Origin: Thiohalocapsa sp. PB-PSB1
GTDB taxonomy: Bacteria; Pseudomonadota; Gammaproteobacteria; Chromatiales; Chromatiaceae
Length of the DNA stretch: 64,000 nucleotides
NCBI GenBank assembly: GCA_016745215.1
Contig: CP050890.1
Span: 2,976,001 to 3,040,000, forward strand
Direction: 5' to 3'
In this document: in pieces, positions 44,182-54,291 of the stretch
Layout: each line of letters opens with the position of its first letter
Position numbering within the stretch: the first letter of the stretch is position 1
Notes under the pieces: generated by a model
The model's database searches: none
What the model was told of the DNA's origin: nothing
The model's input: only the letters and a program-made list of their open reading frames with translations
Position numbers and translations under genes: made by a program

Positions 44182-44695
44182 TTTTGATTTAAAACTGATC
44201 TGTGTCAACCCTGTGCAAGGGTATCGACGAGGATCAGCTCATTTGCGACTAGAGTAAGGTCCAACAGTTAAGTGTAAGAAGAACCACCTGCAACCGAATG
44301 CTGTGTTCTGTATCACTGCGCTCTGCAGCATGACTCCATGTACCGCCAGGATCTCCTTGGCAATGCAGAGTGTCAAATGGGGTGGAGTAGACGGCCCGGG
44401 TTCGACAGGTAGAAAAGGTTCGCCAACTGCCGGAGGCGGTAAACATTCGCCAAACCACACCGGCGGAGCATACAAAAAAAGACCTTGGGAGGATTGTCCG
44501 CATGCAACCGACTGCATCTTTGGCGGAACGCCATGTCTGCAAATGGGCCATTCAACGCAACGTTCAGGATGACCTGTTCAGAAATCCTAAGCGCTTCGGA
44601 GGTGTATTTTCGAAGCGGATTGCCAGCGGGGTAGGGCACCCCGTGCCTCCCGTTGTCATCACCCGGTACTGCAACGATCGAGGACGGACGAAGTA
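44182..44695. other. Intergenic stretch without recognisable genes
   Basis: About 500 bases between urtE and the DUF302 gene. No convincing frame, RNA gene or terminator was found. The several short frames here look random. Confidence 0.4.
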
Positions 44696-45088
44696 ATGTA
44701 CGGCATATCCACCAGGGTCGGCGCCGGTTTCATCGAAACCATTCATCGCGTCATCTCAGCATTCCAAACAGAGGGCTTCGGAATTCAGGGCGGCAGCGAA
44801 GTCGTATCGGCCCAGTTGCGCTCGAGACTCGCGATCAATGATGATCCTTATCCCAAACTTGGCGCCTGCAGTCTTCAATTTTCCTATCAGGCCATCGGCC
44901 CAGTGCGAAAATTCAGCCTGCTGTCGCCCTGCAACGTCGTGGTTCGCGAGACGGAGGACGGCAGTACCCGGATTCTGTTCATGAACTCGCTGCCGACGTC
45001 CGACTTGGCAAACGATCCCAGGGCATTGTCCATGGCATCGGTGGTCCGAGTGAAGCTTGGCCGAGTGATCGAATCGTTGCGGGAATGA
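44696..45088 (+). CDS. DUF302-family protein
   Basis: 130 residues. The DUF302 pattern is a beta-alpha start with GAGFIETIHRVISAFQTEGFGI, then PKLGACSLQFSYQAIG and LLSPCNVVVRETEDGSTRIL. These small proteins are found beside thioredoxin-like and metal-related genes; their role is unknown. A standalone gene between urtE and a broken unrecognised gene. Confidence 0.7.
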   Translation: MYGISTRVGAGFIETIHRVISAFQTEGFGIQGGSEVVSAQLRSRLAINDDPYPKLGACSLQFSYQAIGPVRKFSLLSPCNVVVRETEDGSTRILFMNSLPTSDLANDPRALSMASVVRVKLGRVIESLRE

Positions 45089-45155
45089 ATCTTCGGCGCT
45101 TTTGTCGCTTCGATACCGGCTTTGTTGAACGTTAGAACAGGTCTGTCAGCATCTG

Positions 45156-46191
45156 GTGATCAGCGCTGTCCGAAAACTGTTCGGCCGCTTTCTGCCGTTG
45201 TTGCGCCTTCTGAACGCCCTGTCCGAGCGGGAAGTCGCGCTGTATCGTGCCATTGAGCATGACCTGATACGACCGACCGCCGTTCAGGATCGGTCATCGC
45301 GGCATCCATGGCTTCCCCTACCGCCGGCGCCCGTGGTTCGCCAAGCCTTGGCAGGCGAGGCCGATTATCGCCTGATCGATCCGGCTCAGATGAGCGCCGA
45401 AGATTCGGAATTTGTTCAACAGCATGGCCTCGACATGGCGTTGCTGCTGGCCAACAGCGACAGTCTGCAGCAAGGGCAGGGTAGCGGTGACGATCAACAG
45501 GACAGCAAAAGCGATCCCACCGAGTTTCAACGCGATGCGCTGATGCAGGGGGCCATACAGGCGATTTGTCCCATCACCGGTCAATTGCTGAAGTCTGACC
45601 GCGGTTTTATTGCAGAACAAAACCAGCCAATCTTTTACCTGTTTCGCGGTCAATTCCCATTCTTGCTCGCCGTCGGCCGCGAGGGACGCGGCTACATCAA
45701 GCTTTAACCTGTATGTTCCCGCATGGCGCACGGCACTGCTGTTGACCGATCATTACCGCTGGCATGGACGACATGAGATCGATCAGATTCGCGCGCATCT
45801 GATTGCCGAGCACCGCGCGATACGACAGTATCTGGCCAGAACCGACCCGCCCCTTCGCTGCGCACTGGTGGACAACCGTCAGTTCGCACATCACATTTGG
45901 AACGTGCTGAGCGCTCTGGAATGGCTCATCGATGGCGGCTATGTCGCTCACCTCGACAGGCTGATCCTTGCCGAGGAACCGATTGGCGAGATCGACCAGA
46001 TCTTCCCGGAACTGCAAAATGCTCCGATCGAACGGCATCGTTTTCCCGCTGCAATCAACACTGGGCTCAACCAGAACTGGTTCCTGCTGCGACCCGGAGG
46101 CACGCGGATATCGGATCATCTGATCGAGCGATTGCACCGCTACGCTGAGTCACGACGCATCTTCCTGGCCAAGATTCACATAACCCATTGA
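45156..46191 (+). pseudogene. Unrecognised gene, broken by a frameshift (first part)
   Basis: Frame one (45156-45707, GTG start) reads NALSEREVALYRAIEHDLIR, then AICPITGQLLKSDRGF and RGQFPFLLAVGREGRGYIKL and ends at TAA. The natural continuation LYVPAWRTALLLTDHYRWHG, through HIWNVLSALEWLIDGGYVAH and LLRPGGTRISDHLIERLHRY, lies in the +1 frame from 45706 to 46191. The junction reads CTT TAA C, which is also the sequence type used by the release-factor-2 programmed +1 shift. I do not recognise the protein. A further piece of the same gene probably lies at 46430-47131. Confidence 0.55.
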
Positions 46192-46429
46192 TCTAAGTGG
46201 CTTAAGCCCCGGTCCAGAATTTCACGTGAATGGCTACAGCGAGCACTGGTGTCTAAGTAATCTAAGTAATTTATTGATTTTAACGTGTAAAGCAGTGCTG
46301 AACCGGTGCATGGCTAATTATCGCCTTGTTCAGCATGATGTTGCAAGCGTCGAAGTGCATTTGCATGGCTACAAAATGAAAAATTAAAAACCAATAAAAG
46401 TCTTTTATATCAGTATTTTATAGCAAAAA
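46192..46429. other. AT-rich insertion inside the broken gene
   Basis: About 240 bases, clearly more AT-rich than both flanks (for example AAAAATTAAAAACCAATAAA near 46380), with no reading frame. It separates two parts of what looks like one gene, so it is probably an inserted element or a decayed segment. Confidence 0.45.
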
Positions 46430-47131
46430 ATGGGCAAAATTGCCAGGGAAAACCGGTCACGAACGCCGATGCATGTGCATCGGACCATCGCCCGGCTGAA
46501 GACAGACCACTGGCCCATCGTCTGTGTCACATTGCGCACCGGCAATCGTACCTGGGTGTCGCAGCAGGAAGGCATGATCGCCATCGCCCACCTGCTGGCG
46601 CGGGATTATCCCAATGCGGCTTTGATTGTCGACGGCTTTTCGCGTCTGCACGGACAATCCGCAATGCCGCCGGCACAACAGGAGCAAATCATTCATCAGG
46701 AACTGGCATTGGTGCAGGCGATGCGCAAGGCGTTGGGCGGGGGTCTGAATATACAAACCACAATCGGTGAGCCGATCGTCCATTCCATGGTCTACACACA
46801 GATTATCGATTGCTATCTGGCCCATCATGGTTCTCTTCAACACAAAATCGGCTGGCTTTCCAACGCACCAGGCCTGGTGCATGCAAACAGCCTGGTGCTG
46901 TCGACTCCGCAGCTTTGGGAACCTGCATTGCAGGTGCGCCCAGGAGCACCGAAGCCCCTCTATCTGCCTGCATCCATGGTTCGCGACTCTCCCGGGGCAA
47001 CGCGGGTGGCCAACAATCGCTGGCTGGACGACCTGGACAACTATGAGATGGATGCGGCAACTGTTTATGGAATATTGAAGCAGATCATCGAGCAGTTGCG
47101 GGTAAGTCGAGACTCGAGCGCGAATGCCTGA
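46430..47131 (+). CDS. Unrecognised protein, probable C-terminal part of the broken gene
   Basis: 233 residues. RTIARLKTDHWPIVCVTLRT followed by GNRTWVSQQEGMIAIAHLLA, then LIVDGFSRLHGQ and HKIGWLSNAPGLVHANSLVL, ending with DNYEMDAATVYGILKQIIEQ. It looks like an alpha/beta enzyme domain, with GNRTW and NNRWLDDL as the most recognisable words, but I cannot name the family. It follows the AT-rich insert and shares strand and style with the preceding pieces. Confidence 0.5.
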   Translation: MGKIARENRSRTPMHVHRTIARLKTDHWPIVCVTLRTGNRTWVSQQEGMIAIAHLLARDYPNAALIVDGFSRLHGQSAMPPAQQEQIIHQELALVQAMRKALGGGLNIQTTIGEPIVHSMVYTQIIDCYLAHHGSLQHKIGWLSNAPGLVHANSLVLSTPQLWEPALQVRPGAPKPLYLPASMVRDSPGATRVANNRWLDDLDNYEMDAATVYGILKQIIEQLRVSRDSSANA

Positions 47132-47285
47132 ACCCTATCATCATGGGCGGGTGCGGCCTCAAAATACTATACATCAGAGAGAAGGATGTTACGCACGCGA
47201 CAGAATCCATTCAAATAGCAAGCGCATCCGATGGCAATGACATGATTCTGAGGCGGCACCCGTTACGTCAGCCCTGTCCACTGGA

Positions 47286-48569
47286 TCAGGAGAATGGGGC
47301 TGCTCGCGCCTTGCGGATGGCATCAAGTCTAGCACGGCGGATGCATTCCTGAATTTGCGCTGGCTCCTGGGTCTGGCGAGCGATCATGCCGGCATCCAGG
47401 GCACGGGCGGCATCGGCACAGCGACGCAGTAGATCGGCCTGAGGATAGGCGCGCTCCTGGAAGCCGGCGCGTCCGCGAAAATCGGCCTCGCAGGCGATCA
47501 GCATTTTTGCAAGGAGTTCAGGTCGGCGGAACAGATCGCAGCCGTCGAACAATTTCAGCAATGTGGTGGTCTTGAGTTCCTGGGCCTTATGCACCTTGCC
47601 ATGATAGCGGGCCGTGATGCGAGCCAGCCCGCAGAAGCGTTTCGGTATGCGAAAGCGCTTACAGACTTCTTCCAGCAAATCGACGCCGCGTTCTTCGTGC
47701 CCGTGGTGACTGGGTAGGATGGCCGCTGGTGTGGTGCCCTTCCCGAGATCGTGGCACAGCGCGGCGAACCGTACCTCGGCACAGTCGGAGAGTTGAGCAG
47801 CCATGTCCACCACCATCATGACGTGCACGCCGGTGTCCACCTCCGGGTGCCATTGGGGCGGCTGCGGCACGCCCCAGAGCCGGTCCAATTCCGGCAGCAA
47901 TCGGGCGAGGGCGCCGCAATCCCGCAATACTTCAAAAAAGCACGACAGGCGAGCCTGCTCCCAGGTCTCGCTCAGCGCCTTGGCCATTTCTTGCCAGACC
48001 CGCTCCGGTACCAGCGCGTCCACTTCGCCTGCCTGCACCATGTTGCGCATCAGTGCCATGGTCTCCTCGGCGACGCTGAAACCAAGCCCGGCATAGCGCG
48101 CGGCAAAGCGTGCCACGCGCAGGATGCGCACCGGGTCTTCGCTGAATGCCGGCGAGGTATGACGCAGTAACCGTCGTTTCAGATCCGTAAGGCCGTGATA
48201 GGGATCGATGATGTTGCCGTTGGCGGCTTGCGCCAGCGCATTGATGGTTAGATCGCGGCGTTCCAGATCCTGCTCGAGGGTGACTGCTGGATCAGCATGT
48301 ATCGAAAAGCCGTGGTAGCCCGGCGCTGTTTTGCGTTCGGTGCGGGCCAGTGCGTACTCGCATTTCGTATCCGGATGCAGGAAGACCGGGAAGTCCTTGC
48401 CTACCTGCTTGAAGCCGCGTTTGAGCATCTCCGATGATGTGCTGCCGACAACGACATAGTCTCGCTCGCGCACTGGCAATCCGAGTACCCTGTCACGCAC
48501 GGCACCGCCGACCAAATAGACTTCCAGGCCTTCGATGATCGGATCAGCCGGTTTGCCGTGCTGGTTCAT
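47286..48569 (-). CDS. cca: CCA-adding tRNA nucleotidyltransferase (with HD domain)
   Basis: 427 residues. The nucleotidyltransferase core begins YLVGGAVRDRVLGLPVRERD (GGAVRD plus catalytic acidic pair), then RRDLTINALA and EDPVRILRVARFAARYAGLG. The C-terminal HD domain shows HDLGKGTTPAAILPSHHGHE with the metal-binding His/Asp, as in gammaproteobacterial Cca with phosphatase/phosphodiesterase activity. It adds or repairs the 3-prime CCA of tRNAs. Convergent with the gene at 46430 and 82 bases from the DUF3365 gene. Confidence 0.95.
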   Translation of the reverse strand: MNQHGKPADPIIEGLEVYLVGGAVRDRVLGLPVRERDYVVVGSTSSEMLKRGFKQVGKDFPVFLHPDTKCEYALARTERKTAPGYHGFSIHADPAVTLEQDLERRDLTINALAQAANGNIIDPYHGLTDLKRRLLRHTSPAFSEDPVRILRVARFAARYAGLGFSVAEETMALMRNMVQAGEVDALVPERVWQEMAKALSETWEQARLSCFFEVLRDCGALARLLPELDRLWGVPQPPQWHPEVDTGVHVMMVVDMAAQLSDCAEVRFAALCHDLGKGTTPAAILPSHHGHEERGVDLLEEVCKRFRIPKRFCGLARITARYHGKVHKAQELKTTTLLKLFDGCDLFRRPELLAKMLIACEADFRGRAGFQERAYPQADLLRRCADAARALDAGMIARQTQEPAQIQECIRRARLDAIRKARAAPFS

Positions 48570-48651
48570 AACGATATGGTACGTTTTGTACCGGTTCTAC
48601 ACCGGTTCGATACTGGCGCTAAACTTCCCTATACCCTGTTCAGCGCCCGAG

Positions 48652-49224
48652 TTAGAGCGACTTGGAAAGCGTGAAAGCGCCGCGGACGTCTCCGAGAGCA
48701 TAGCCTGTTGCCTGGTCGTCGGGATAGGCAATAGCGATTGCCGAGGCGACTTCAGGCTCGATATCGGTGCCATGGCAGCCGATGCATTCGTTAGCGATTG
48801 GAATCGCTTTCATGAAGCGAAAGGTTTTTTCGCCATCGGCTTCGATGGTCTCTGCGTAGGCCATGGTTTTCACGTCCTCGCCGTCGGATTTGCGCTGCTC
48901 GAACTCGAGCAGAACGGCTTTCTCCCAGTCGTCCGGCGCATTTTGTGACGGATTGCGTAGTTTCAGGCTCGTACGTCCGACATCCCAGCCGGTTTGTTGC
49001 GACAACTCCGCCGCGATCAGCGGGGCTCTCGCATTGCACACAATGACGGCGCCAGATTGGCCGCCATCCTTGATAGCCGTTTGCAGCTCACCCATCAGGG
49101 TGTTGAAAAACTCCATTACAATGGATTTGGCCTCAGCGACGTTGGCATCGTCGGTGGTCTCGGCTTGTAGGGCGCCGATCAGGGTCAGAGCGCAGCCAGC
49201 AGCCAGTAGGGTGTATGGTTTCAT
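48652..49224 (-). CDS. DUF3365 c-type haem protein (Tll0287-like)
   Basis: 190 residues with a signal peptide (LLAAGCALTLIGALQAE). The domain TDDANVAEAKSIVMEFFNTL leads to a c-type haem site CIGCHG (CxxCH), followed by IEPEVASAIAIAYPDDQATG. Relatives, including cyanobacterial Tll0287, are redox sensors or electron-transfer proteins with one haem. Location periplasmic. It is 119 bases upstream of the argG stop and divergent from nothing obvious. Confidence 0.85.
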   Translation of the reverse strand: MKPYTLLAAGCALTLIGALQAETTDDANVAEAKSIVMEFFNTLMGELQTAIKDGGQSGAVIVCNARAPLIAAELSQQTGWDVGRTSLKLRNPSQNAPDDWEKAVLLEFEQRKSDGEDVKTMAYAETIEADGEKTFRFMKAIPIANECIGCHGTDIEPEVASAIAIAYPDDQATGYALGDVRGAFTLSKSL

Positions 49225-49343
49225 CGGTCTCTCCAGATCTTAGGAAGTGATTGCAGAATTTGGCAAAATGCATGCCCATCAACAGCCGTCCGGCATAGGC
49301 TATAGCAAGGTCCAGTCACGTCGGGAACGCGGCGTCAATAGTA

Positions 49344-50564
49344 TCAGCCGCGACGGCGTCCAGCGACTCGCAGCCGCAGCGCGTTCAGCCGGATGAAGCC
49401 GGTGGCATCGCCCTGATCATAAGCGCCGGAGTCTTCTTCAAAGGTGGCGATGGACTCATCGAACAGACTGTTGGTATCTGACTTTCGGCCCACCACAAGC
49501 ACATTTCCCTTATATAGCTTCAGCCGTACTAAGCCGTTGACGACCGTCTGGGTCTGGTCGATGGCGGCCTGGAGCATATGACGCTCCGGGCTGAACCAGT
49601 AACCGTTATAGATCAGTTTGGCATAGCGGGGCATCAATTCGTCCTTCAAATGACCGGCTTCGCGATCCAAGGTCAGAGACTCCATGGCTCGATGTGCCCG
49701 CAGCATGATGGTGCCGCCTGGAGTTTCATAACAGCCACGCGATTTCATACCGACATAGCGATTTTCGACAATGTCGGCACGGCCGATACCATTCTCTCCG
49801 CCGATCCGGTTCAGGGTTGCAAGCACCTCGGCCGGCTGCATGGGTTTGCCGTCAATGGCGGTAATGTCGCCAGATTCAAAACCTAGTTCGATTTCGGTGG
49901 GATGATCCGGGGCATCTTCTGGGGCGACGCTCCAGCGCCACATAGCTTGACTGGGCTCGACCCAGGGGTCTTCCAGGTCATAACCCTCATAGGAAATGTG
50001 CAGCAGGTTAGCATCCATAGAGTAGGGGGATTTGCTGCCATCGCGCTTCATTTCCACCGCGATGCCATGTTCGGCGGCGTAGTTCATCAATTTTTCCCGC
50101 GATAATAAATCCCATTCGCGCCAGGGGGCGATGATCTTGATATCGGGATTCAATGCGTAGGCGCCCAGCTCGAACCTCACCTGATCGTTACCTTTGCCGG
50201 TGGCGCCGTGTGAGATCGCATCAGCACCGGTCTCACTGGCGATTTCCACCAGTCGCTTGGCAATTAATGGCCTGGCGATAGAGGTACCAAGTAGGTACTC
50301 GCCCTCATATACCGCATTGGCGCGGAACATCGGATAGACGAAGTCGCGCACGAATTCTTCGCGCAAATCCTCGATATAGATCTCCTTGACTCCCGCGGCT
50401 TCGGCCTTGGCGCGCGCCGGTTCCACTTCTTCACCCTGGCCGATGTCGGCGGTGAAGGTAACCACCTCACAACCATATTCCTGTTTCAACCAGGTCAGGA
50501 TGACCGAGGTATCGAGCCCACCCGAGTAAGCGAGAACCACTTTGTCAACCGCTTTGCGCGCCAT
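49344..50564 (-). CDS. argG: Argininosuccinate synthase
   Basis: 406 residues. N-terminal ATP pyrophosphatase loop VVLAYSGGLDTSVILTWL, then LISHGATGKGNDQVRFEL-type segment (DAISHGATGKGNDQVRF), citrulline-binding GSKSPYSMDANLLHISYEG and the C-terminal YKGNVLVVGRKSDTNSLFDE. It catalyses citrulline plus aspartate to argininosuccinate in arginine synthesis. Monocistronic, with a start at 50564. Confidence 0.96.
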   Translation of the reverse strand: MARKAVDKVVLAYSGGLDTSVILTWLKQEYGCEVVTFTADIGQGEEVEPARAKAEAAGVKEIYIEDLREEFVRDFVYPMFRANAVYEGEYLLGTSIARPLIAKRLVEIASETGADAISHGATGKGNDQVRFELGAYALNPDIKIIAPWREWDLLSREKLMNYAAEHGIAVEMKRDGSKSPYSMDANLLHISYEGYDLEDPWVEPSQAMWRWSVAPEDAPDHPTEIELGFESGDITAIDGKPMQPAEVLATLNRIGGENGIGRADIVENRYVGMKSRGCYETPGGTIMLRAHRAMESLTLDREAGHLKDELMPRYAKLIYNGYWFSPERHMLQAAIDQTQTVVNGLVRLKLYKGNVLVVGRKSDTNSLFDESIATFEEDSGAYDQGDATGFIRLNALRLRVAGRRRG

Positions 50565-50796
50565 TCATCCACTCCAGCTGTAGTTAAGTGCTTTGTTAAA
50601 TTGGTGATTGCTGTCGGCAGTTCCAAGTTTGCACGGGAGCCGAACGAACCCCATAACGATCCAGATCGCTGATGTTTGGGCAGCCATGGCGACACAGCTT
50701 ATCGTAGTTTCGTCCAGCCCCATCTCCTGCCTATGAGTAAGGCGGCGATGCGAACGATCAACGAATCGGCCGGAAACCCGACAAGCAGCGCATCAG

Positions 50797-51190
50797 GCAA
50801 TCACCGGAGAGAAACAGACCGAAGCGGAAACCCGCTCATAGTCGCTCTATGGGCGGGCTGCCGCAATGAGAAGGCGGGCGGTAAAAACAACCCAGGTGAT
50901 CTATTACTCGACAGAAATCGCCTAAACCCATTCACCCAGCATGAAGTTCGATTCACCACAGAGACGCAAAGTCCGCTGAGAAGAGGATGCATTCGCCGCC
51001 CCTCTGCGCACTCTGCGTCTCTGCGGTGAATACCCAAGCCCGCATGTTTCTGCGTACTTCCGCGCTGTCAGCGGCGGAAAAATGGCCGCGGACAGCGCGG
51101 AAAATAGAGACACAGAGGGAGCGAGAATGGGGTACATTCACCCTGCCACCGCTGCATACTCTGCGTTACTGCGGTGAATCCTTACATCCT
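50797..51190 (+). repeat. Dispersed repeats, families 1 and 2
   Basis: Family 1 copy b (50797-50905) reads GCAATCACCGGAGAGAAACA, then CGCTCATAGTCGCTCTATGG and GCGGGCTGCCGCAATGAG. The CACCGCAGAGACGC family follows: ACCACAGAGACGCAAAGTCC at about 50958, CTCTGCGTCTCTGCGGTGAA at about 51012 and CTGCGTTACTGCGGTGAATC at about 51160. The whole 50565-51278 gap holds only repeats and the promoter region of the polyamine operon. Confidence 0.7.
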
Positions 51191-51278
51191 TCGGGGGCAG
51201 CACCTAAATTGCGAGCATGTTCGCTGCTGCAATCGAGTGGTAATATTCATCGCACGGACTTTCGACGACGACGACAAC

Positions 51279-52250
51279 ATGCAGCCCATCAGCAACTTTC
51301 TCGAACATCATTATCGCCATTTCAACGCTGCGGCATTGGTTGAGGCCGCTCGTGCCTGGCGCAGGCTCGTCGACGAAGGGGGAACGATGTTTGTCACCTT
51401 AGCAGGGGCGATGTCCACCGCCGAGCTTGGTTTGTCGCTGGCCGAAATGATCCGCCAACAGAAAGTAGGCGCCATCTGCTGCACCGGCGCCAACCTCGAG
51501 GAAGATCTTTTTAATCTGGTTGCGCACGAGCACTATGTTCAGGTTCCTCATTATCGAGACCTTAACCCTAGGGACGAGCAGAATCTGCTCGATCGGCATC
51601 TGAACCGGGTCACTGACACCTGCATCCCGGAAGAAGAAGCCTTCCGGCGGATCGAAAAGGGCATGCTATCCCTGTGGCAAGAGGCCGCCGAAGCTGGAGA
51701 ACAGCTCTTTCCCCATCAATTCTTTTACCGCGCTCTCCGGCGCAATCTGTTTGCCGAGCATTACCAGATCGACCCAAAAGATTCCTGGATCGTTGCTGCC
51801 GCTGAGGCGGATCTACCGATCTATGTGCCGGGCTGGGAGGACTCGACCCTGGGCAATATCTTGGCAGCGTGCGTCATGCAGGGCGAAGTCCCGGATGCCA
51901 ACGTCGTGCGCGGTGGCATTCAAGCGATGATCGACCTGGCCCGCTGGTATCGGCAGACTGCAGCAGACCGAGCGATCGGCTTCTTCCAGATCGGCGGCGG
52001 CATTGCCGGCGACTTCCCGATCTGCGTCGTACCGATGCTGCATCAGGATCTGCACCAGGATGACGTGCCGCTGTGGAGCTATTTTTGCCAAATCTCAGAT
52101 TCCACCACCTCCTACGGCTCCTACTCCGGAGCTATACCGAACGAAAAGATCACCTGGGGCAAACTGGCGGTGGACACGCCGAAATTCGTCATCGAGAGCG
52201 ACGCCACCATCGTTGCGCCGCTGATCTTCGCCTATGTGCTCGGCTGGTGA
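51279..52250 (+). CDS. Deoxyhypusine-synthase-like protein
   Basis: 323 residues from ATG at 51279 (MQPISNFLEHHYRHFNAAAL). Deoxyhypusine synthase fold: GGTMFVTLAGAMSTAELGLS, KVGAICCTGANLEEDLFNLV, PIYVPGWEDSTLGNIL and, near the C-terminus, EKITWGKLAVDTPKFV with the catalytic Lys. Bacteria lack eIF5A, so members of this family in bacteria are thought to make other aminobutyl transfers, such as homospermidine or agmatine-derived products. It is followed by speA (110 bases) and speB, which make agmatine and putrescine. Confidence 0.88.
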   Translation: MQPISNFLEHHYRHFNAAALVEAARAWRRLVDEGGTMFVTLAGAMSTAELGLSLAEMIRQQKVGAICCTGANLEEDLFNLVAHEHYVQVPHYRDLNPRDEQNLLDRHLNRVTDTCIPEEEAFRRIEKGMLSLWQEAAEAGEQLFPHQFFYRALRRNLFAEHYQIDPKDSWIVAAAEADLPIYVPGWEDSTLGNILAACVMQGEVPDANVVRGGIQAMIDLARWYRQTAADRAIGFFQIGGGIAGDFPICVVPMLHQDLHQDDVPLWSYFCQISDSTTSYGSYSGAIPNEKITWGKLAVDTPKFVIESDATIVAPLIFAYVLGW

Positions 52251-52359
52251 TGCCGCTCTGCGAGCGATCTGACCGGCCCGATCCGCCCGAGTCTCCTACT
52301 TCCAATCCGATCAACCCAGCCCGATCAACCCAGCCGGACTAAACCGCAGGATATTCGCT

Positions 52360-54291
52360 ATGCAGCCAAATCAGCCCCGCGCCTGGAGCATGGATGACGC
52401 CTCGCAGCTGTACCTGATGCGCAAGTGGTCGGCCGGCTACTTTGGCGTTTCTCCCCATGGTACGGTGGTGGTGCGGCCGCGCGGACCAGAGGGGCCATCC
52501 GTGGACCTGCACGAGATCGTCTGCGGTCTGCAGGATCGGGGCATCTTCACCCCAGTGCTGATCGGGTTCCCGGATCTGCTCGTACATCGCATCTCGGCCT
52601 TGGCCGAGGCGTTCGCCGCCGCCATGGCAAACTGCGGCTACCGAGGCCATTACAGCGCCGTGTATCCGATCAAGGTAAACCAGCATCGTCATCTGGTGGA
52701 GCGGGTCGAACGGGTCGGCAGCGAGCTGGGATTCGGACTGGAAGTCGGATCCAAGCCCGAGCTGCTGGCCGTCATGGGTCTGACCGCCAGCCGGCCTGAT
52801 CAGCTGATCGTATGCAATGGCTTCAAGGAAGCCTGCTACATCCAACAGGTACTGCTGGCATCCCGGCTAGGCCGCAACATCGTGGTCGTGATCGAAAATA
52901 TCTCCGAATTGGAATTGCTCATCCATCAGGCCCGGGGGAGCGCTGTCTGGCCCCGGATTGGCATCCGCTACAAGCTCGCCCAACGGGGTCGAGGCCGATG
53001 GCAAGACTCGTCCGGCGAGAAGGCAAAGTTCGGTCTCTCCATCCCCGGCATTTTAGAGGTGGTGACGCGGCTGCGCGAGATACACAGACTGGACCGGCTG
53101 GTGTTACTACATTGCCACATGGGATCGCAGATCACCGATATCCAGGTCGTCAATTCCGGGGTGTCGGAGCTGACTCAGGTCTTCACCGCCCTGCACGGCA
53201 TCGGCGTCGACCTGAAGTACTTGGATGTCGGCGGCGGGATCGGGATCGACTACGACGGCAGCCGCACGAACTCCGACTTTTCCACCAATTACACCCTGGC
53301 CGAATATGCAGCCACCGTGGTGAGTCGCGTGGCCAGTGTATGCGACGACGCCGGCGCTCCCCATCCTACGCTGATCACCGAGGCAGGCCGGGCCATGGTG
53401 GGCCACCATTCGGTGCTGGTCTGCGATGTTCTTGGAGCCGACGCTGTGGACCGCTGGGAATTGAGCGCGGAAGAAATCCAGGCGCTCGACCCCAGCACTT
53501 TGCCTGGACCGCTGACGGACTTGATGCAGGCCCTCCAAGGCATCGCCTCTGACCGCCTGCTCGAGGCTTATCAGCGGGCCGAACAGGCCCGAGACGAGGC
53601 GCTGACTTCGTTCGGCCTCGGGCGTCTCAGCCTACAGCACCGCGAACTCGTGGACCGGCTGTTCTGGTCGGCCTGCCTGGCGATCGACCGCCTGAGACGG
53701 GTGTTGGAGCAGCCCCCGGAGGAACTGCTGGAGCTGAATCAGCGCCTGTCGGACACCTATTTCTGCAACCTATCGGTGTTCCAGTCGCTACCCGACGCCT
53801 GGGCGATCGACCAGGTGTTTCCGATCGTGCCGCTCCACCGGCTGCACGAGCAGCCCCAACGCCAAGCCACGCTGGCGGACATCACCTGCGACTCCGACGG
53901 TCGGCTGCAGCGCTTCGTTGGCCACGCCAAGGTGGCATCCACATTACCCGTTCACGCCCTCCGGCCAGGTGAGACCTACTTTCTCGGGATCTTTCTGGTG
54001 GGCGCTTACCAGGAGACCCTGGGCGATCTCCACAACCTCTTTGGCGACACCCATCTGGTCCACATCACTGTCGATGATGACAGCCGCTGGTCGGTGGAGG
54101 AAATGGTGGAGGGAGATCGAATATCCGATGTCTTGGGCTACCTCCAATACGAGCCCCGGCAGTTGCTGCAGGCCATCCGCCGCGACTGCGAGAAGGCCGT
54201 GCGCAAGGATCGCATCACCGCCGCCGAGAGCCGCGAGATCCTGACCGCCTACGAGCAGGCCATGGCTGACTACACCTACCTGAGCAAATGA
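52360..54291 (+). CDS. speA: Biosynthetic arginine decarboxylase
   Basis: 643 residues, the length of E. coli SpeA. Alanine-racemase-type barrel with PLP lysine in HYSAVYPIKVNQHRHLVE, LGFGLEVGSKPELLAVM, IGIRYKLAQRGRGRWQDSSG, HCHMGSQITDI, DVGGGIGIDYDGSRTNSD and EAGRAMVGHHSVLV. Converts arginine to agmatine. The stop overlaps the speB start by four bases (ATGA). Confidence 0.95.
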   Translation: MQPNQPRAWSMDDASQLYLMRKWSAGYFGVSPHGTVVVRPRGPEGPSVDLHEIVCGLQDRGIFTPVLIGFPDLLVHRISALAEAFAAAMANCGYRGHYSAVYPIKVNQHRHLVERVERVGSELGFGLEVGSKPELLAVMGLTASRPDQLIVCNGFKEACYIQQVLLASRLGRNIVVVIENISELELLIHQARGSAVWPRIGIRYKLAQRGRGRWQDSSGEKAKFGLSIPGILEVVTRLREIHRLDRLVLLHCHMGSQITDIQVVNSGVSELTQVFTALHGIGVDLKYLDVGGGIGIDYDGSRTNSDFSTNYTLAEYAATVVSRVASVCDDAGAPHPTLITEAGRAMVGHHSVLVCDVLGADAVDRWELSAEEIQALDPSTLPGPLTDLMQALQGIASDRLLEAYQRAEQARDEALTSFGLGRLSLQHRELVDRLFWSACLAIDRLRRVLEQPPEELLELNQRLSDTYFCNLSVFQSLPDAWAIDQVFPIVPLHRLHEQPQRQATLADITCDSDGRLQRFVGHAKVASTLPVHALRPGETYFLGIFLVGAYQETLGDLHNLFGDTHLVHITVDDDSRWSVEEMVEGDRISDVLGYLQYEPRQLLQAIRRDCEKAVRKDRITAAESREILTAYEQAMADYTYLSK

